Under the pieces are notes generated by a model. It did not search any database. It had not been told where the DNA came from and saw only the letters and a list, made by a program, of their open reading frames with translations. 64,000 nucleotides of DNA from Nitratireductor sp. XY-223. Its GTDB lineage: Bacteria; Pseudomonadota; Alphaproteobacteria; Rhizobiales; Rhizobiaceae. Shown piece by piece: positions 47,047-56,654 of the stretch (positions within the stretch are counted from its first letter, which is position 1; every line of letters starts with the position of its first letter). Location of the stretch: contig NZ_SPNT01000003.1 in the NCBI RefSeq assembly GCF_004959855.1, forward strand, positions 62,001-126,000. Direction: 5' to 3'. A program made the translations under genes and the position numbers.

Positions 47047-48029
47047 GCGCCGTGCGTTCCGACAAAGAAAGAACCATGGGCGAAGCATCGCTGGACGACG
47101 GACAGACGAGCGCGCTGACCGGCATCGTGCTCAAGCTGACATCGGTCGTTTTCTTCGTTGCCATGGCGACATGCATCAAGGCGGCCGGAGACGGTGTCCC
47201 GGCCGGGCAGATTGTCTTCTTCCGCTCGTCGATGGCGATGATCCCGGTGTTCCTGTATCTCGCCTGGCGCCGGCAGCTTCACACCGCATTCCGCACCAGG
47301 AATCCGATGGGTCATCTGTGGCGCGGTCTTGTCGGCGTCTCCGCGATGGCTTGCGGCTTTTACGGCCTCACGCAATTGCCGCTTCCCGATGCGATCGCGC
47401 TCGGCTATGCGCGGCCGCTGCTGATGGTGGTGCTGGCGTCGCTGGTGCTCGGTGAAACGATCCGGGTCTACCGGTGGTCGGCCGTCGCGGTCGGCCTGGT
47501 CGGCGTCCTCGTCATCTCATGGCCGTTGCTGACGCTTTTCGACGGCGGGTTCTGGCAGAGCGGCCAGACGCGCGGCGTTGTCGCCGTGCTCACCTCCGCG
47601 TTCCTCGTGGCTTTTGCAATGATCCTCGTGCGGCGCCTGATCACCACCGAAAAGACGCCCACCATCGTTCTTTATTTCTCGCTTTCGGCGACCGTGCTCT
47701 CACTGGCGACCATACCCTTCGGGTGGGTGCCGCTGGATACGCCGGCGCTTATCTTGCTGGTAAGCGCGGGGGTACTTGGCGGCCTCGGCCAGATTTTCCT
47801 GACGCAAAGCTACCGCCATGCGGACGTCTCGACCATCGCGCCGTTCGAATACACATCCATCGTTTTCGGCATCGTCGCCGGCTATTTCCTGTTCGGCAAC
47901 GTGCCGCAATGGTCGATGATCATCGGAACTGCGATCGTCATCGCGGCAGGGCTGTACATCATCGTGCGCGAACACCGGCTGGGCGTCGAACAGAAGGCGG
48001 CGCGCCGGTTCACCACGCCGCAGGGCTGA
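47043..48029 (+). CDS. DMT superfamily (EamA) transporter
   Basis: 328 residues with ten membrane helices in two EamA repeats (about 20-150 and 165-310; FFVAMATCIKAAGDG, LGYARPLLMVVLASLVLGE, YRHADVSTIAPFEYTSIVF). Such inner-membrane carriers export amino acids, nucleobases or other metabolites. The GTG start overlaps the preceding stop (GTGA) with AGGAGG 10 nt upstream; ATG 47076 is an alternative. Overlap with the molybdenum hydroxylase gene suggests handling of its substrate or product; this is inference. Confidence 0.87.
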   Translation: MSAVRSDKERTMGEASLDDGQTSALTGIVLKLTSVVFFVAMATCIKAAGDGVPAGQIVFFRSSMAMIPVFLYLAWRRQLHTAFRTRNPMGHLWRGLVGVSAMACGFYGLTQLPLPDAIALGYARPLLMVVLASLVLGETIRVYRWSAVAVGLVGVLVISWPLLTLFDGGFWQSGQTRGVVAVLTSAFLVAFAMILVRRLITTEKTPTIVLYFSLSATVLSLATIPFGWVPLDTPALILLVSAGVLGGLGQIFLTQSYRHADVSTIAPFEYTSIVFGIVAGYFLFGNVPQWSMIIGTAIVIAAGLYIIVREHRLGVEQKAARRFTTPQG

Positions 48030-48044
48030 CCTGGTTTCATATGC

Positions 48045-49307
48045 TTATTCGGCGGCCGTTTCCGTCTCATCGCCCAGTTCGACACGCGGATCGAGCTCGT
48101 AGGTCTGCGGCGTCTGGGCGCGGTCCAGCGGGATCGCCTGGAACTCGACGCGCTCCTCTTCCGATGCCTGCGGGCGGCGGAAGCTGCGGAAATAGGCGTA
48201 GCCGCCATAAAGCGCGAAGGATGCTCCCATCACGGTAAACAGCGCCTGGTTGCCGAAATTGTCCATCAGCAGGCCCGAGATCGGCGGTCCGAACATCGTG
48301 CCGCCGCCATAGACGATCAGCAGGCCGCTTGACGTCGAGACGAATTCGTCGGCTTGCGCATAGTCATTGGCGTGGGCGACGACGAGTGAATAGATCGGAT
48401 ACATCACCGCGCCCAGCAGCAGGACGAAGACCAGGAACAGGTAGATATTGGACGTTCCGACCAGCAGGTTGAGCACACAAGCCGCCACGCCGATGACGCC
48501 GGCCAGGGCCATCACATAGCGCCGGTCGATGCGGTCCGACATGCGGCCGAGCGGGAACTGGAACAGCGCGCCGCCGATCATCGCGACCGCCAGCATTGTC
48601 GCGCCGGTCGCGGTCGAGAGCCCGTTGAGCTGCGCGAAGACCGGAGCGAGGTTGTTCCACGCGCCGGTGATCACGCCCGCCAGTGCGGCGCCGACGACGG
48701 CCGCCGGCGATTTTCGATAGAGCGCGAAGATGTTGACGGAAACCTGCGTCAACGGCTGCGGCGACTGGGCGTTGGACAGCCCCGTCGGCATCAGTGCGAG
48801 TGCGAAGACGATGGCGCAGACCATGAACAGCGACGCCGTCAGCGGGTTGCCCAGCGGCACCATGAACTGTCCCAGCATTACGGCGATCATCGCAATGACC
48901 ATGTAGACCGAAAACACCGTGCCGCGCGTCTCGTTGGTGACCCGTTCATTGAGCCAGCTCTCGATCACCATGTAGCCGCCGGCGATGGAAAAGCCCGTCA
49001 GGCCGCGGAAGAGGATCCAGGCGGCCGGGTGGACGATGAGCGCGTGCATGAGCAGCGAAATCGACATCAGCGCTGCCAGAACGGCAAAGACCCGGACATG
49101 GCCGACACGCAGCACGAGGCGCGGCACCGCCAGGCAGCCTGCCGTGAACGCGATGGCATAACCGGTTGCGATCATTGAGATTTCGAAAGTCGACCAGCCC
49201 TCCTGCACGGCCCTCAATGGTATGAGGTAACCGGAGAGCCCGACGCCGAGCAGCATGAAGAATGCCGACAGGAGAAGGCTTGCAATCGGAACAATGCTGC
49301 TCGTCAT
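48045..49307 (-). CDS. MFS transporter (YcaD/UMF-like)
   Basis: 420 residues, twelve membrane helices. The start LLLSAFFMLLGVGLSGYLIPLRA and LFQFPLGRMSDRIDRRYVM after helix 8 resemble the YcaD-like group of MFS carriers of unknown substrate. The C-terminus is acidic and charged. ATG 49307 is chosen; the track start adds 27 non-membrane residues. It converges with the DMT gene, 15 nt apart. Confidence 0.85.
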   Translation of the reverse strand: MTSSIVPIASLLLSAFFMLLGVGLSGYLIPLRAVQEGWSTFEISMIATGYAIAFTAGCLAVPRLVLRVGHVRVFAVLAALMSISLLMHALIVHPAAWILFRGLTGFSIAGGYMVIESWLNERVTNETRGTVFSVYMVIAMIAVMLGQFMVPLGNPLTASLFMVCAIVFALALMPTGLSNAQSPQPLTQVSVNIFALYRKSPAAVVGAALAGVITGAWNNLAPVFAQLNGLSTATGATMLAVAMIGGALFQFPLGRMSDRIDRRYVMALAGVIGVAACVLNLLVGTSNIYLFLVFVLLLGAVMYPIYSLVVAHANDYAQADEFVSTSSGLLIVYGGGTMFGPPISGLLMDNFGNQALFTVMGASFALYGGYAYFRSFRRPQASEEERVEFQAIPLDRAQTPQTYELDPRVELGDETETAAE

Positions 49308-49548
49308 AACATCAACTTTCCCGTACGCGGTCTTGGTCAGGAAGCGCTCAAATGCCCGATCGGGCTGTCCGTGTCGGAAATGCGCCACCCATTCCTCGAA
49401 ATCTGCCGGAAAGTTGCGAAAAACGCGCCCTTATTCGCGACATGGATCTCAAAAAGCAATGGGCCGCACGGCAAGGCCGAACACCCGGAAAATCATGTTG
49501 GATTGCCGTCAGGCCGCCTGCCGCAAAAGCGCTGGGGCAGACACGCGA

Positions 49549-50427
49549 TTAGCCGGAAAACCGGTCCAAACGATCGCGCACGGACAGGAAATCCTGCCAG
49601 GACAGTTTCTTCGCCGCCGGGTTGCGCAACAGATAGGCCGGATGCAGCGTTGGCAGGGCCGGGATCGCCGTGTCGCTATTAGGATGATATTCAGACCAGG
49701 TTCCGCGCAGCGACAGGATACCGCGCGTGGTGCCGAGCAGCGCCTTGGTCGAGACATTGCCGAGGAACACGACGACCTTGGGACCGACCAGTTCGACGTG
49801 ACGCTCGATGAAGGGGCGGCACAGTTCGATCTCAAGCGGCGTCGGCGACCGGTTGCCCGGTGGGCGCCAGGGGATCATGTTTGTGATGTAGCAGCGGGTC
49901 CGGTCCAGTTCGATTGCCTTGAGCATCTTGTCCAGCAGTTGGCCGGCCCTGCCGACGAACGGCAGGCCCTGGCGATCCTCGTCGCGACCCGGTGCTTCGC
50001 CGATGAACATGACGTCCGATTGCGGGTTGCCGTCGGCGAAGACGGTGCTGCGCGCGCCGAACCTGAGATTGCAGCCGTTGAACGATGCCAGGGCCTCGCG
50101 CAGGGCGTCGATCGACTGGGCGTTGCGGGCGGTTTCCCGGGCATCGGTGATCGCGGCTTCGTCCGGAACGGTCGCCTCGGGCTGTTGCGGCGAGGGGGGC
50201 TGTGCCGGCACCGGCTTCTCGGTGGCACTGGCCGCTGGCGGCCGCCGGGCTTCCTGGTTGGAGGGCTTTTTGGCGGCCGCTGCAGTTCGGGCACGGGATT
50301 CCTCGAAACGGTCGACTGTGCTTTCCTCGACCGCACTGTCAACGCCCGCTTCGGCATAAAAATGCAAAAGGGCCGCCAGTTCGTCGGCCGTCGGCGCCCG
50401 TGCCGATTTTTCGTCTCCGCCTGTCAT
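49549..50427 (-). CDS. Family 4-like uracil-DNA glycosylase without the usual Fe-S ligands
   Basis: 292 residues. After an acidic, Ala/Pro-rich N-terminal region of about 110 residues comes the glycosylase core: [20 protein letters not shown] (motif A), [30 protein letters not shown] and HPAYLLRNP (motif B). It removes uracil from DNA. Family 4 enzymes hold a 4Fe-4S cluster with four cysteines; here the position in KCRPPGN is Trp (PWRPPGN) and the N-terminal CxxC is reduced to one Cys (NGCNLR). A distinct alphaproteobacterial class lacking the cluster has been described, and this may belong to it. ATG 50427 is preferred. Confidence 0.85.
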   Translation of the reverse strand: MTGGDEKSARAPTADELAALLHFYAEAGVDSAVEESTVDRFEESRARTAAAAKKPSNQEARRPPAASATEKPVPAQPPSPQQPEATVPDEAAITDARETARNAQSIDALREALASFNGCNLRFGARSTVFADGNPQSDVMFIGEAPGRDEDRQGLPFVGRAGQLLDKMLKAIELDRTRCYITNMIPWRPPGNRSPTPLEIELCRPFIERHVELVGPKVVVFLGNVSTKALLGTTRGILSLRGTWSEYHPNSDTAIPALPTLHPAYLLRNPAAKKLSWQDFLSVRDRLDRFSG

Positions 50428-50531
50428 GGACGGATTGTAAGGCGTCGCGACAGTGAATTGAAGCGCCGGCGGTGGATATCCCCTGCGGCTCCGGGTCTGC
50501 CGCGACAAATTGCGCGCAACACCGATTACTA

Positions 50532-50547
50532 TTGACGTTTACGTCAA
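50532..50547 (+). promoter_or_regulatory. MerR-type (LiuR-like) operator upstream of ETF-QO
   Basis: A perfect palindrome TTGACG-TTTA-CGTCAA lies 119 nt before the ETF-QO start; symmetry continues imperfectly outward (GATTACT... AGTAAATC). The form resembles operators of MerR-family regulators of branched-chain amino acid and acyl-CoA degradation (LiuR type), whose regulons include ETF and ETF-QO genes. A related site is at 57040. Confidence 0.6.
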
Positions 50548-50666
50548 AGTAAATCATGGAAATCCCGGCAGAATGATTCTAAATGATTGCACTGCGGTAC
50601 CCGAAACGCTATTGGCCAGTGTCGGAACGGCCTCTGGGCAACCCGATACTGCGGAGGAAATGAAGT

Positions 50667-52334
50667 ATGAGCGACGAACTCGAATTGCCTGAGCGCGAGG
50701 GCATGGAATTCGATGTGGTCATCGTCGGAGCAGGTCCGGCGGGGCTCGCGGCGGCCATCCGCCTCAAGCAGCTCAATGAGGAGCTTTCAGTCGTCGTGCT
50801 GGAAAAAGGCGCCGAGGTCGGCGCGCATATCCTGTCCGGCGCGGTGGTCGATCCGGTCGGCGTCGATCAGCTGCTGCCCGACTGGCGCGACGATCCCGAG
50901 CATCCGTTCAAGACGCCGGTCACCCAGGACCATTTCCTGGTTCTCGGTCCGTCAGGCTCGCTGACCCTGCCGAATTTCATGATGCCGCCGCTGATGAACA
51001 ACCACGGCAACTACATCGTGTCGCTCGGCAATGTGTGCCGCTGGCTGGCCGCCAAGGCGGAGGAACTCGGGGTCGAGATCTATCCGGGATTTGCGGCGAC
51101 GGAAGTGCTCTACAATGATGACGGAGCGGTGATCGGCGTGGCGACGGGCGATATGGGCGTCGGTCGCGACGGCAAGCCCGGGCCTAACTTTGCGCGGGGC
51201 ATGGAGCTCATGGGCAAATACGTTCTGATCGGCGAGGGTGTCCGCGGATCGCTCGCCAAGCAGCTCATCGCGCATTTCGCACTGGACAAGGACAGCGAGC
51301 CGCAGAAATTCGGCATCGGCATCAAGGAGCTGTGGGAAGTCGATCCGTCGAAGCACAAGCAGGGCCTTGTGCAGCACTCCTTCGGCTGGCCGCTCGACGG
51401 AAAGACCGGCGGGGGATCGTTCCTCTATCATCTCGAGGACAACCAGGTCGCTGTCGGCTTCGTCCTGCACCTCAACTACAAGAACCCGTATCTGTCTCCC
51501 TTCGAGGAATTCCAGCGCTTCAAGACCCACCCGGCCATCGCCCCGACTTTCGAGGGCGGAAAGCGCATCGCCTATGGTGCGCGTGCAATCACCGAGGGCG
51601 GATACCAGTCCGTTCCAAAGCTGACTTTCCCTGGCGGCGCGCTGATCGGCTGCTCGGCCGGATTTGTGAACGTGCCGCGTATCAAGGGCTCCCACAATGC
51701 GATGCTGTCCGGCATGCAGGCTGCGGAACAGGTAGCGTCAGCCATCGCCGCGGGACGCTCCGGCGACGAACTCAGCGGTTATGACGAAGGCTGGCGCAAC
51801 AGCGAAATCGGCAAGGACCTGAAAAAGGTCCGCAATGTCAAGCCGCTGTGGTCGCGCCTTGGCACCGCCGGCGGCGTCATGCTGGGTGGTTTCGACATGT
51901 GGTGCAACACTTTGTTCGGCTTTTCCATCTTCGGCACGATGAAGCATGGCAAGCCCGACTACGCATCGCTCGAGCCGGCATCGAAACACAAGAAGATCGA
52001 CTATCCAAAGCCGGACGGCAAACTGACATTCGACCGGCTCTCGTCGGTTTTCCTGTCGAACACCAATCACGAGGAAGACGAGCCCGTCCATCTTCAACTG
52101 CAGGACGCCCCGCTCCAGAGGAGCTCGGAATACGATGTCTATGCAGGTCCGTCGACGCGCTATTGTCCGGCCGGCGTATACGAATGGGTGGCGGAGGACG
52201 GCCGCGAGCCGCAATTCGTCATCAACGCGCAGAACTGCGTGCACTGCAAGACCTGCGATATCAAGGATCCGAACCAGAACATCAACTGGGTGCCGCCGCA
52301 GGGCGGCGAGGGTCCGGTCTATCCGAACATGTAG
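50667..52334 (+). CDS. Electron transfer flavoprotein-ubiquinone oxidoreductase
   Basis: 555 residues. Dinucleotide-binding motif VVIVGAGPAGLAAAIRL at the N-terminus, and the C-terminal 4Fe-4S motif INAQNCVHCKTCDIKDPNQNINW preceded by CPAGVYEW. It passes electrons from ETF (fed by acyl-CoA and other flavin dehydrogenases) to ubiquinone at the inner membrane. GGAGGAAA precedes the start. It stands alone, without etfAB, under a candidate LiuR-type operator. Confidence 0.95.
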   Translation: MSDELELPEREGMEFDVVIVGAGPAGLAAAIRLKQLNEELSVVVLEKGAEVGAHILSGAVVDPVGVDQLLPDWRDDPEHPFKTPVTQDHFLVLGPSGSLTLPNFMMPPLMNNHGNYIVSLGNVCRWLAAKAEELGVEIYPGFAATEVLYNDDGAVIGVATGDMGVGRDGKPGPNFARGMELMGKYVLIGEGVRGSLAKQLIAHFALDKDSEPQKFGIGIKELWEVDPSKHKQGLVQHSFGWPLDGKTGGGSFLYHLEDNQVAVGFVLHLNYKNPYLSPFEEFQRFKTHPAIAPTFEGGKRIAYGARAITEGGYQSVPKLTFPGGALIGCSAGFVNVPRIKGSHNAMLSGMQAAEQVASAIAAGRSGDELSGYDEGWRNSEIGKDLKKVRNVKPLWSRLGTAGGVMLGGFDMWCNTLFGFSIFGTMKHGKPDYASLEPASKHKKIDYPKPDGKLTFDRLSSVFLSNTNHEEDEPVHLQLQDAPLQRSSEYDVYAGPSTRYCPAGVYEWVAEDGREPQFVINAQNCVHCKTCDIKDPNQNINWVPPQGGEGPVYPNM

Positions 52335-52454
52335 CCGCGGGTCCGCTTTCGCGCTCTCAAGGCGCGGTGGTTGTATAGCGCGAGAAATGTGCTCGTAATC
52401 CGGCCGGTAAACTGCTTTGATGCGGAACCGTTGCGGCCGGATTCGGAGGACAAT

Positions 52455-53723
52455 ATGGGTATATCGCGCTTCGCGCTCCTGATGGTGGTGTTCATCGACA
52501 TCATGGGGCAGGGCCTGATGTACCCCCTGATCACCGCGATCCTGTTCAGCACCAGTCGGGAGTTTCTCCCGCACGACATGCCGGAGGCGGCGCGCGAAGT
52601 GCGCTACGGCATAGTCATCGGGCTGTTCTTCATCTCCTGGTTTTTCGGCGCGGCTTTCATCTCCAAGCTGTCCGACTATATCGGCCGCAAGTACGGGATG
52701 CTTATCTGCCTGACCGGAATGCTGACCGGCTACGTGCTGACCATCCTGGCGTTGATGACGTCCAGCTTCATCCTCCTCGTCGCCGGCCGCATTGTCGCCG
52801 GCTTCACGGCGGGCAACCAGCCGATCGCCCAGGCCGCGCTTATCGACATGGCGAAGGACACGGATGAAAAGAACCGGTTTATGGGCTACATCGCCGCCGC
52901 CGCTGCCGCCGGCCTGATGGGCGGGCCGATCATCGTCGGCGTGCTGGGCAGCAAAGAGGTGCTCGGTGACTTCGCCTCGCTGGAGCTTCCGACCTACTTT
53001 GCCGCGTTCATCGTGCTTGTGAATCTTTTGCTGATCCAGTTTTTCTTCAAGGAGACGCTCAAAAAGCGGCGCAAGGTCGATTTCGGCCTCTCCGAGGTGT
53101 TCCTGACCTTGTGGCGGGTCGCCAAACATCCGGTCGTTGCCCGGGTCGGCGGTGTCTTCTTTTTCGCGGTCCTCGGCCTCAACTGCTTCTTCATTTTCCT
53201 CGACAACTACGTGGTCGCGAAGTTCAGTTTCGGGACCTTCTCGTCAAGTGCGATCATCGTCGCGGCCGGCGGTGCGATGGCCTTCAGCAGCACCTTTCTG
53301 TTGGCGCCTGTCCTTGCCCGTTTCAGTCAGATCAGGACCATTGCGGTGACCGTGATCATCATGGCCGTGTTCCTGGCGCTGTTCATGGTCAATCCGTTCC
53401 CGGATCTGTCCTTCCTGCTGGTGCTGCCGATCCTCGCCGCCTTCGCGATCACCTATCCGACCCTGCTGCTGATGTTTTCGGAAACCGTCGACGAGACGCA
53501 GCAGGGCTGGGTCATGGGCGTGTCGATCGCGCTTTTCACACTGGGATCGGGATCGATTTCACTGGTCGGCGGGCTGACCATGGCGGAAAACCGCGATCTT
53601 CCCTTCATGATCGGACTTGGCGCCTTTGCGGTCGCATTAATCCTGGTCGCCACCGCCTGGCGCTCCGACAAGGTGCTCCGGCTCGATCCGAAGAACCGCG
53701 AAGCGGAGCCGGCCGAGGCCTGA
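52455..53723 (+). CDS. MFS transporter (TetA-like drug efflux family)
   Basis: 422 residues with twelve helices. The loop 2-3 motif is present as FISKLSDYIGRKYGM, and the helix 5 region reads AAAAAAGLMGGPIIVG. Resembles the multidrug/tetracycline efflux branch, but no substrate can be assigned. ATG 52455 has GGAGGA upstream; the track start adds 28 residues. It converges with amn, only 2 nt apart. Confidence 0.87.
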   Translation: MGISRFALLMVVFIDIMGQGLMYPLITAILFSTSREFLPHDMPEAAREVRYGIVIGLFFISWFFGAAFISKLSDYIGRKYGMLICLTGMLTGYVLTILALMTSSFILLVAGRIVAGFTAGNQPIAQAALIDMAKDTDEKNRFMGYIAAAAAAGLMGGPIIVGVLGSKEVLGDFASLELPTYFAAFIVLVNLLLIQFFFKETLKKRRKVDFGLSEVFLTLWRVAKHPVVARVGGVFFFAVLGLNCFFIFLDNYVVAKFSFGTFSSSAIIVAAGGAMAFSSTFLLAPVLARFSQIRTIAVTVIIMAVFLALFMVNPFPDLSFLLVLPILAAFAITYPTLLLMFSETVDETQQGWVMGVSIALFTLGSGSISLVGGLTMAENRDLPFMIGLGAFAVALILVATAWRSDKVLRLDPKNREAEPAEA

Positions 53724-53725
53724 TT

Positions 53726-55231
53726 CTACTGAAAGGCGGGCTCGAAGAAGCTGCGCAGTTTGCGCGAATGCAGCCGCTCGGGGGGCATCGCCGCAAGCTT
53801 CTCGAGCGCGAGGATGCCGATCTTCAGATGCTGGTTGACCTGCGTCCGGTAGAAATCCGTCGCCATGCCCGGCAGCTTCAGTTCACCGTGCAGCGGCTTG
53901 TCCGAGACGCACAGCAGCGTGCCGTACGGAACGCGGAACCGGAAGCCGTTGGCGGCGATGGTGGCCGATTCCATATCGAGCGCGATGGCGCGTGACTGCG
54001 ACAGGCGATGCACCGGACCGCTCTGGTCGCGCAGCTCCCAGTTCCGGTTGTCGATGGTCGCCACCGTTCCGGTGCGCATGATGCGCTTGAGGTCGTAGCC
54101 GTCCAGCCCGGTGACTTCGGCGACCGCCTCCTGCATCGCCACCTGGACCTCGGCAAGCGCCGGGATCGGGACCCAGACCGGCAGGTCGTCGTCCAGCACA
54201 TGGTCCTCGCGCACATAGGCGTGCGCCAGCACGTAGTCGCCGAGTTGCTGGCTGTTGCGCAGGCCGGCGCAGTGCCCGAGCATCAGCCAGGAATGCGGGC
54301 GCAGCACCGCGACATGGTCGGTGATGGTCTTGGCATTGGACGGTCCGACGCCGATATTGATCATGGTGATGCCGGCGTGGTTGTCCCGCTTGAGATGATA
54401 GGCCGGCATTTGCGGCATCCGTGCCGGGCCGACATCCGGCCGCGGCGCGATGTCGCCGGCGCATGTGATGGCGTTGCCCGGCTCGACGAACGCGTCGTAG
54501 CCGCCGCCGCCGTCGGCCATCAGGGTCTTGGCGAAGGCGCAGAATTCCTCGACATAGAACTGGTAGTTTGTAAACAGCACGAAATTCTGGAAATGCTCGG
54601 CGCGTGTCGCCGTGTAGTGCGACAGCCGCGCCAGCGAGTAGTCGATGCGCTGGGCCGTGAAGGCGGCAAGCGGCAGCGGGCCTCCGGGATCCGGATCGTA
54701 GGTGCCGTTGACGATTTCGTCGTCGGTCACGTTGAGATCCGGTGCGTCGAAAACGTCGCGAAGCGGCACGGAAATATTGTTTGCGAAGGAGGCGTCGACA
54801 TTGGCATCCTCGCCGAGCGCGAAGTGCAGCGGGATGGGGGTCGCCGATTCCTCGACGATGACTTGCAGATCATGGTTCTTGATCAGCAATTCCAGTTGCT
54901 GCTCGAGATAGGACTTGAAGAGGCCGGGCCGGGTGATGGTCGCCGTGTAAGTGCCCGGCGACGTCACGTGACCGAAGGAAAGGCGGCTGTCGACATGGGT
55001 GAAGCTCGATGTCGAGACACGCACCTGCGGGTAAAAGGCGCGATAGCGGGCGCCTTCGACCGCGTCACCGCTTCCGAAGGACTGAAAGTGATCACGCAGG
55101 AAAGCCGTGTTGCGCTGGTAGATCGCCTGCAGGGCGGCAACGGCCTCCTTGGCGCTTGAGAATGATTCGGGGTTGATCGCCGGCGGCGTTACGACGGCCG
55201 ATTTGTTCTTTTGGCTGATTCGTGTGTCCAT
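53726..55231 (-). CDS. amn: AMP nucleosidase
   Basis: 501 residues, the usual length. It hydrolyses AMP to adenine and ribose 5-phosphate. The N-terminal AMP nucleosidase domain (LSFGHVTSPGTYTATITRP) is followed by a nucleoside phosphorylase-like domain with MINIGVGPSNAKTITDHVAVLRPHSWLMLGHCAGLR split across it, and DMESATIAANGFRFRVPYG at the nucleoside site. Expressed as a single gene; cytosolic. Confidence 0.94.
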   Translation of the reverse strand: MDTRISQKNKSAVVTPPAINPESFSSAKEAVAALQAIYQRNTAFLRDHFQSFGSGDAVEGARYRAFYPQVRVSTSSFTHVDSRLSFGHVTSPGTYTATITRPGLFKSYLEQQLELLIKNHDLQVIVEESATPIPLHFALGEDANVDASFANNISVPLRDVFDAPDLNVTDDEIVNGTYDPDPGGPLPLAAFTAQRIDYSLARLSHYTATRAEHFQNFVLFTNYQFYVEEFCAFAKTLMADGGGGYDAFVEPGNAITCAGDIAPRPDVGPARMPQMPAYHLKRDNHAGITMINIGVGPSNAKTITDHVAVLRPHSWLMLGHCAGLRNSQQLGDYVLAHAYVREDHVLDDDLPVWVPIPALAEVQVAMQEAVAEVTGLDGYDLKRIMRTGTVATIDNRNWELRDQSGPVHRLSQSRAIALDMESATIAANGFRFRVPYGTLLCVSDKPLHGELKLPGMATDFYRTQVNQHLKIGILALEKLAAMPPERLHSRKLRSFFEPAFQ

Positions 55232-55338
55232 GCGCTAATATAGTCACCGCCGCGTGACATGAAAACGACCATGGACGGGTTCCGGCTCAAATTTGAATTT
55301 CAGGATTAATGGCCTGCCGTGCGGCGGTCGGGACGGTT

Positions 55339-55509
55339 TTATCGGTTTCGCTGCAGGCTGACGAATATGACCAGCCCCGCGCCTTTCATGCTCGCTCTGT
55401 CCGGCCCTGCCTGATGGGCCGCGAAACCCGCGACCGGGCCGATGAAGAACATGCTGACAAGGCCGATACGCAGCACTGTTGAAACCAGGTCAGAAGTCTT
55501 GGCGATCAT
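55339..55509 (-). CDS. Tiny membrane protein (56 aa), second of a pair
   Basis: Not in the ORF track. The frame from ATG 55509 (GGAG upstream) begins MIAKTSDLVSTVLRIGL and has one or two hydrophobic stretches (LRIGLVSMFFIGPVAGFAA and MKGAGLVIFVSL), ending with TAA at 55339. It follows the gene at 55525 by 15 nt, in the same direction. Both open with MIA. No family recognised; a real gene is likely because of the ribosome site and pairing. Confidence 0.45.
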   Translation of the reverse strand: MIAKTSDLVSTVLRIGLVSMFFIGPVAGFAAHQAGPDRASMKGAGLVIFVSLQRNR

Positions 55510-55524
55510 GATAGTCTCCGCGAT

Positions 55525-55704
55525 TCAGTATTCGGTTGCAGGGCCGCAGCCCGGTTCTTCCAGGCTGATGCAGGGCACGGCCTGTCCGGCGACCCAGGAA
55601 CGGCTGTGTCTGTCCTGTTTGCCCACCGCGAAAGCGACTGCGCCTGCCAGGATGGCAAAGGCCAGGCTGATCAGGATGAAACGGCGGGTCAGAACGGCGA
55701 TCAT
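55525..55704 (-). CDS. Tiny membrane protein (59 aa), first of a pair
   Basis: From ATG 55704 (AAGGAATGCACC upstream) the product MIAVLTRRF then ILISLAFAILAGAVAFAVG has one membrane helix and a short exported tail with two cysteines (AVPCISLEEPGCGPATEY). The longer track ORF from 55878 has a typical shadow N-terminus. Paired with 55339-55509. The tail with two cysteines could form a disulfide in the periplasm. Function unknown. Confidence 0.5.
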   Translation of the reverse strand: MIAVLTRRFILISLAFAILAGAVAFAVGKQDRHSRSWVAGQAVPCISLEEPGCGPATEY

Positions 55705-55930
55705 GGTGCATTCCTTGGGTTCACGGCATTTGATGATGCGATCATGCACGAGGCGCTCTGAACCGGTGCTGATGGGTGCGTTCATCGCCCGTTCACAAAA
55801 CCAGAAGCGGTGAATCCTGCGGGAAATGGGCGGAAGCGGCGTCGCCGCCGGGCCTCGAATCGGCCGGGCGCGGTTCAATTTGCGTCATGGCTGCCCTATG
55901 TCTGTTGCTGTCAGCAATCGGAGACGGAAT

Positions 55931-56638
55931 ATGGCAGAGCAGAATTCGCCAATTGAACTTTACTATTGGCCAACGCCCAACGGCTGGAAAATTACCATCA
56001 TGCTGGAGGAGCTTGGCGTCCCATACGTTGTCAAATATGTGAATATCGGAAAAGGGGAGCAGTTCGAGCCCGCATTTTTAAAGATAGCCCCGAACAACCG
56101 GATGCCCGCGATCGTCGATCCGGAGGGGCCGGACGGCGAGCCCATCTCGGTATTTGAATCCGGCGCCATCCTTCAATATCTCGGCCGGAAATTCGGCAAG
56201 TTCTACCCGAGCGACGAGCGTGATCGCGTCGCCGCCGACGAGTGGCTGTTCTGGCAGATGGGCGGGCTCGGTCCAATGGCCGGCCAGGCGCATCACTTCC
56301 GTCAATACGCGCCCGAGGAAGTGCCTTACGCGATCGATCGCTACACCAACGAGGTCAACCGACTGTACGGGGTCATGAATGAGCGGCTGGCGAGCCACGA
56401 GTATCTCGCGGGCGATTATTCGATCGCCGACATGGCGTGTATCGGCTGGGTCATCCCTTTCGAGCGGCAGGGCCAGACGCTTGAGGAGTTTCCGAACCTC
56501 AAACGCTGGTTCGATGTGATGATGGCGAAGCCCGCGGTTGAGCGGGCCCTGGAGGTCGGCAAGGAAGAACGGGCCAAACACAACATCGCCGACGACAAGG
56601 AGGCGCAAAAGGTCCTGTTCGGCCAGCGGGCGCGCTAG
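55931..56638 (+). CDS. Glutathione S-transferase (YfcG/YghU-like, nu class)
   Basis: 235 residues. The N-terminal thioredoxin-fold domain has the YfcG-type active region LYYWPTPNGWKITIMLEEL and the glutathione-binding VFESGAILQYLGRKFG; the C-terminal helical domain contains YLAGDYSIADMACIGWV. Enzymes of this group are disulfide reductases that use glutathione. ATG 55931 has GGAG upstream; the track start is too early. Confidence 0.92.
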   Translation: MAEQNSPIELYYWPTPNGWKITIMLEELGVPYVVKYVNIGKGEQFEPAFLKIAPNNRMPAIVDPEGPDGEPISVFESGAILQYLGRKFGKFYPSDERDRVAADEWLFWQMGGLGPMAGQAHHFRQYAPEEVPYAIDRYTNEVNRLYGVMNERLASHEYLAGDYSIADMACIGWVIPFERQGQTLEEFPNLKRWFDVMMAKPAVERALEVGKEERAKHNIADDKEAQKVLFGQRAR

Positions 56639-56654
56639 CGACTGCGTGGCGGCG

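Noticed and set aside
44851-47088. Minus-strand ORF of 745 aa
   Set aside because: Antisense shadow of the molybdenum hydroxylase subunit.
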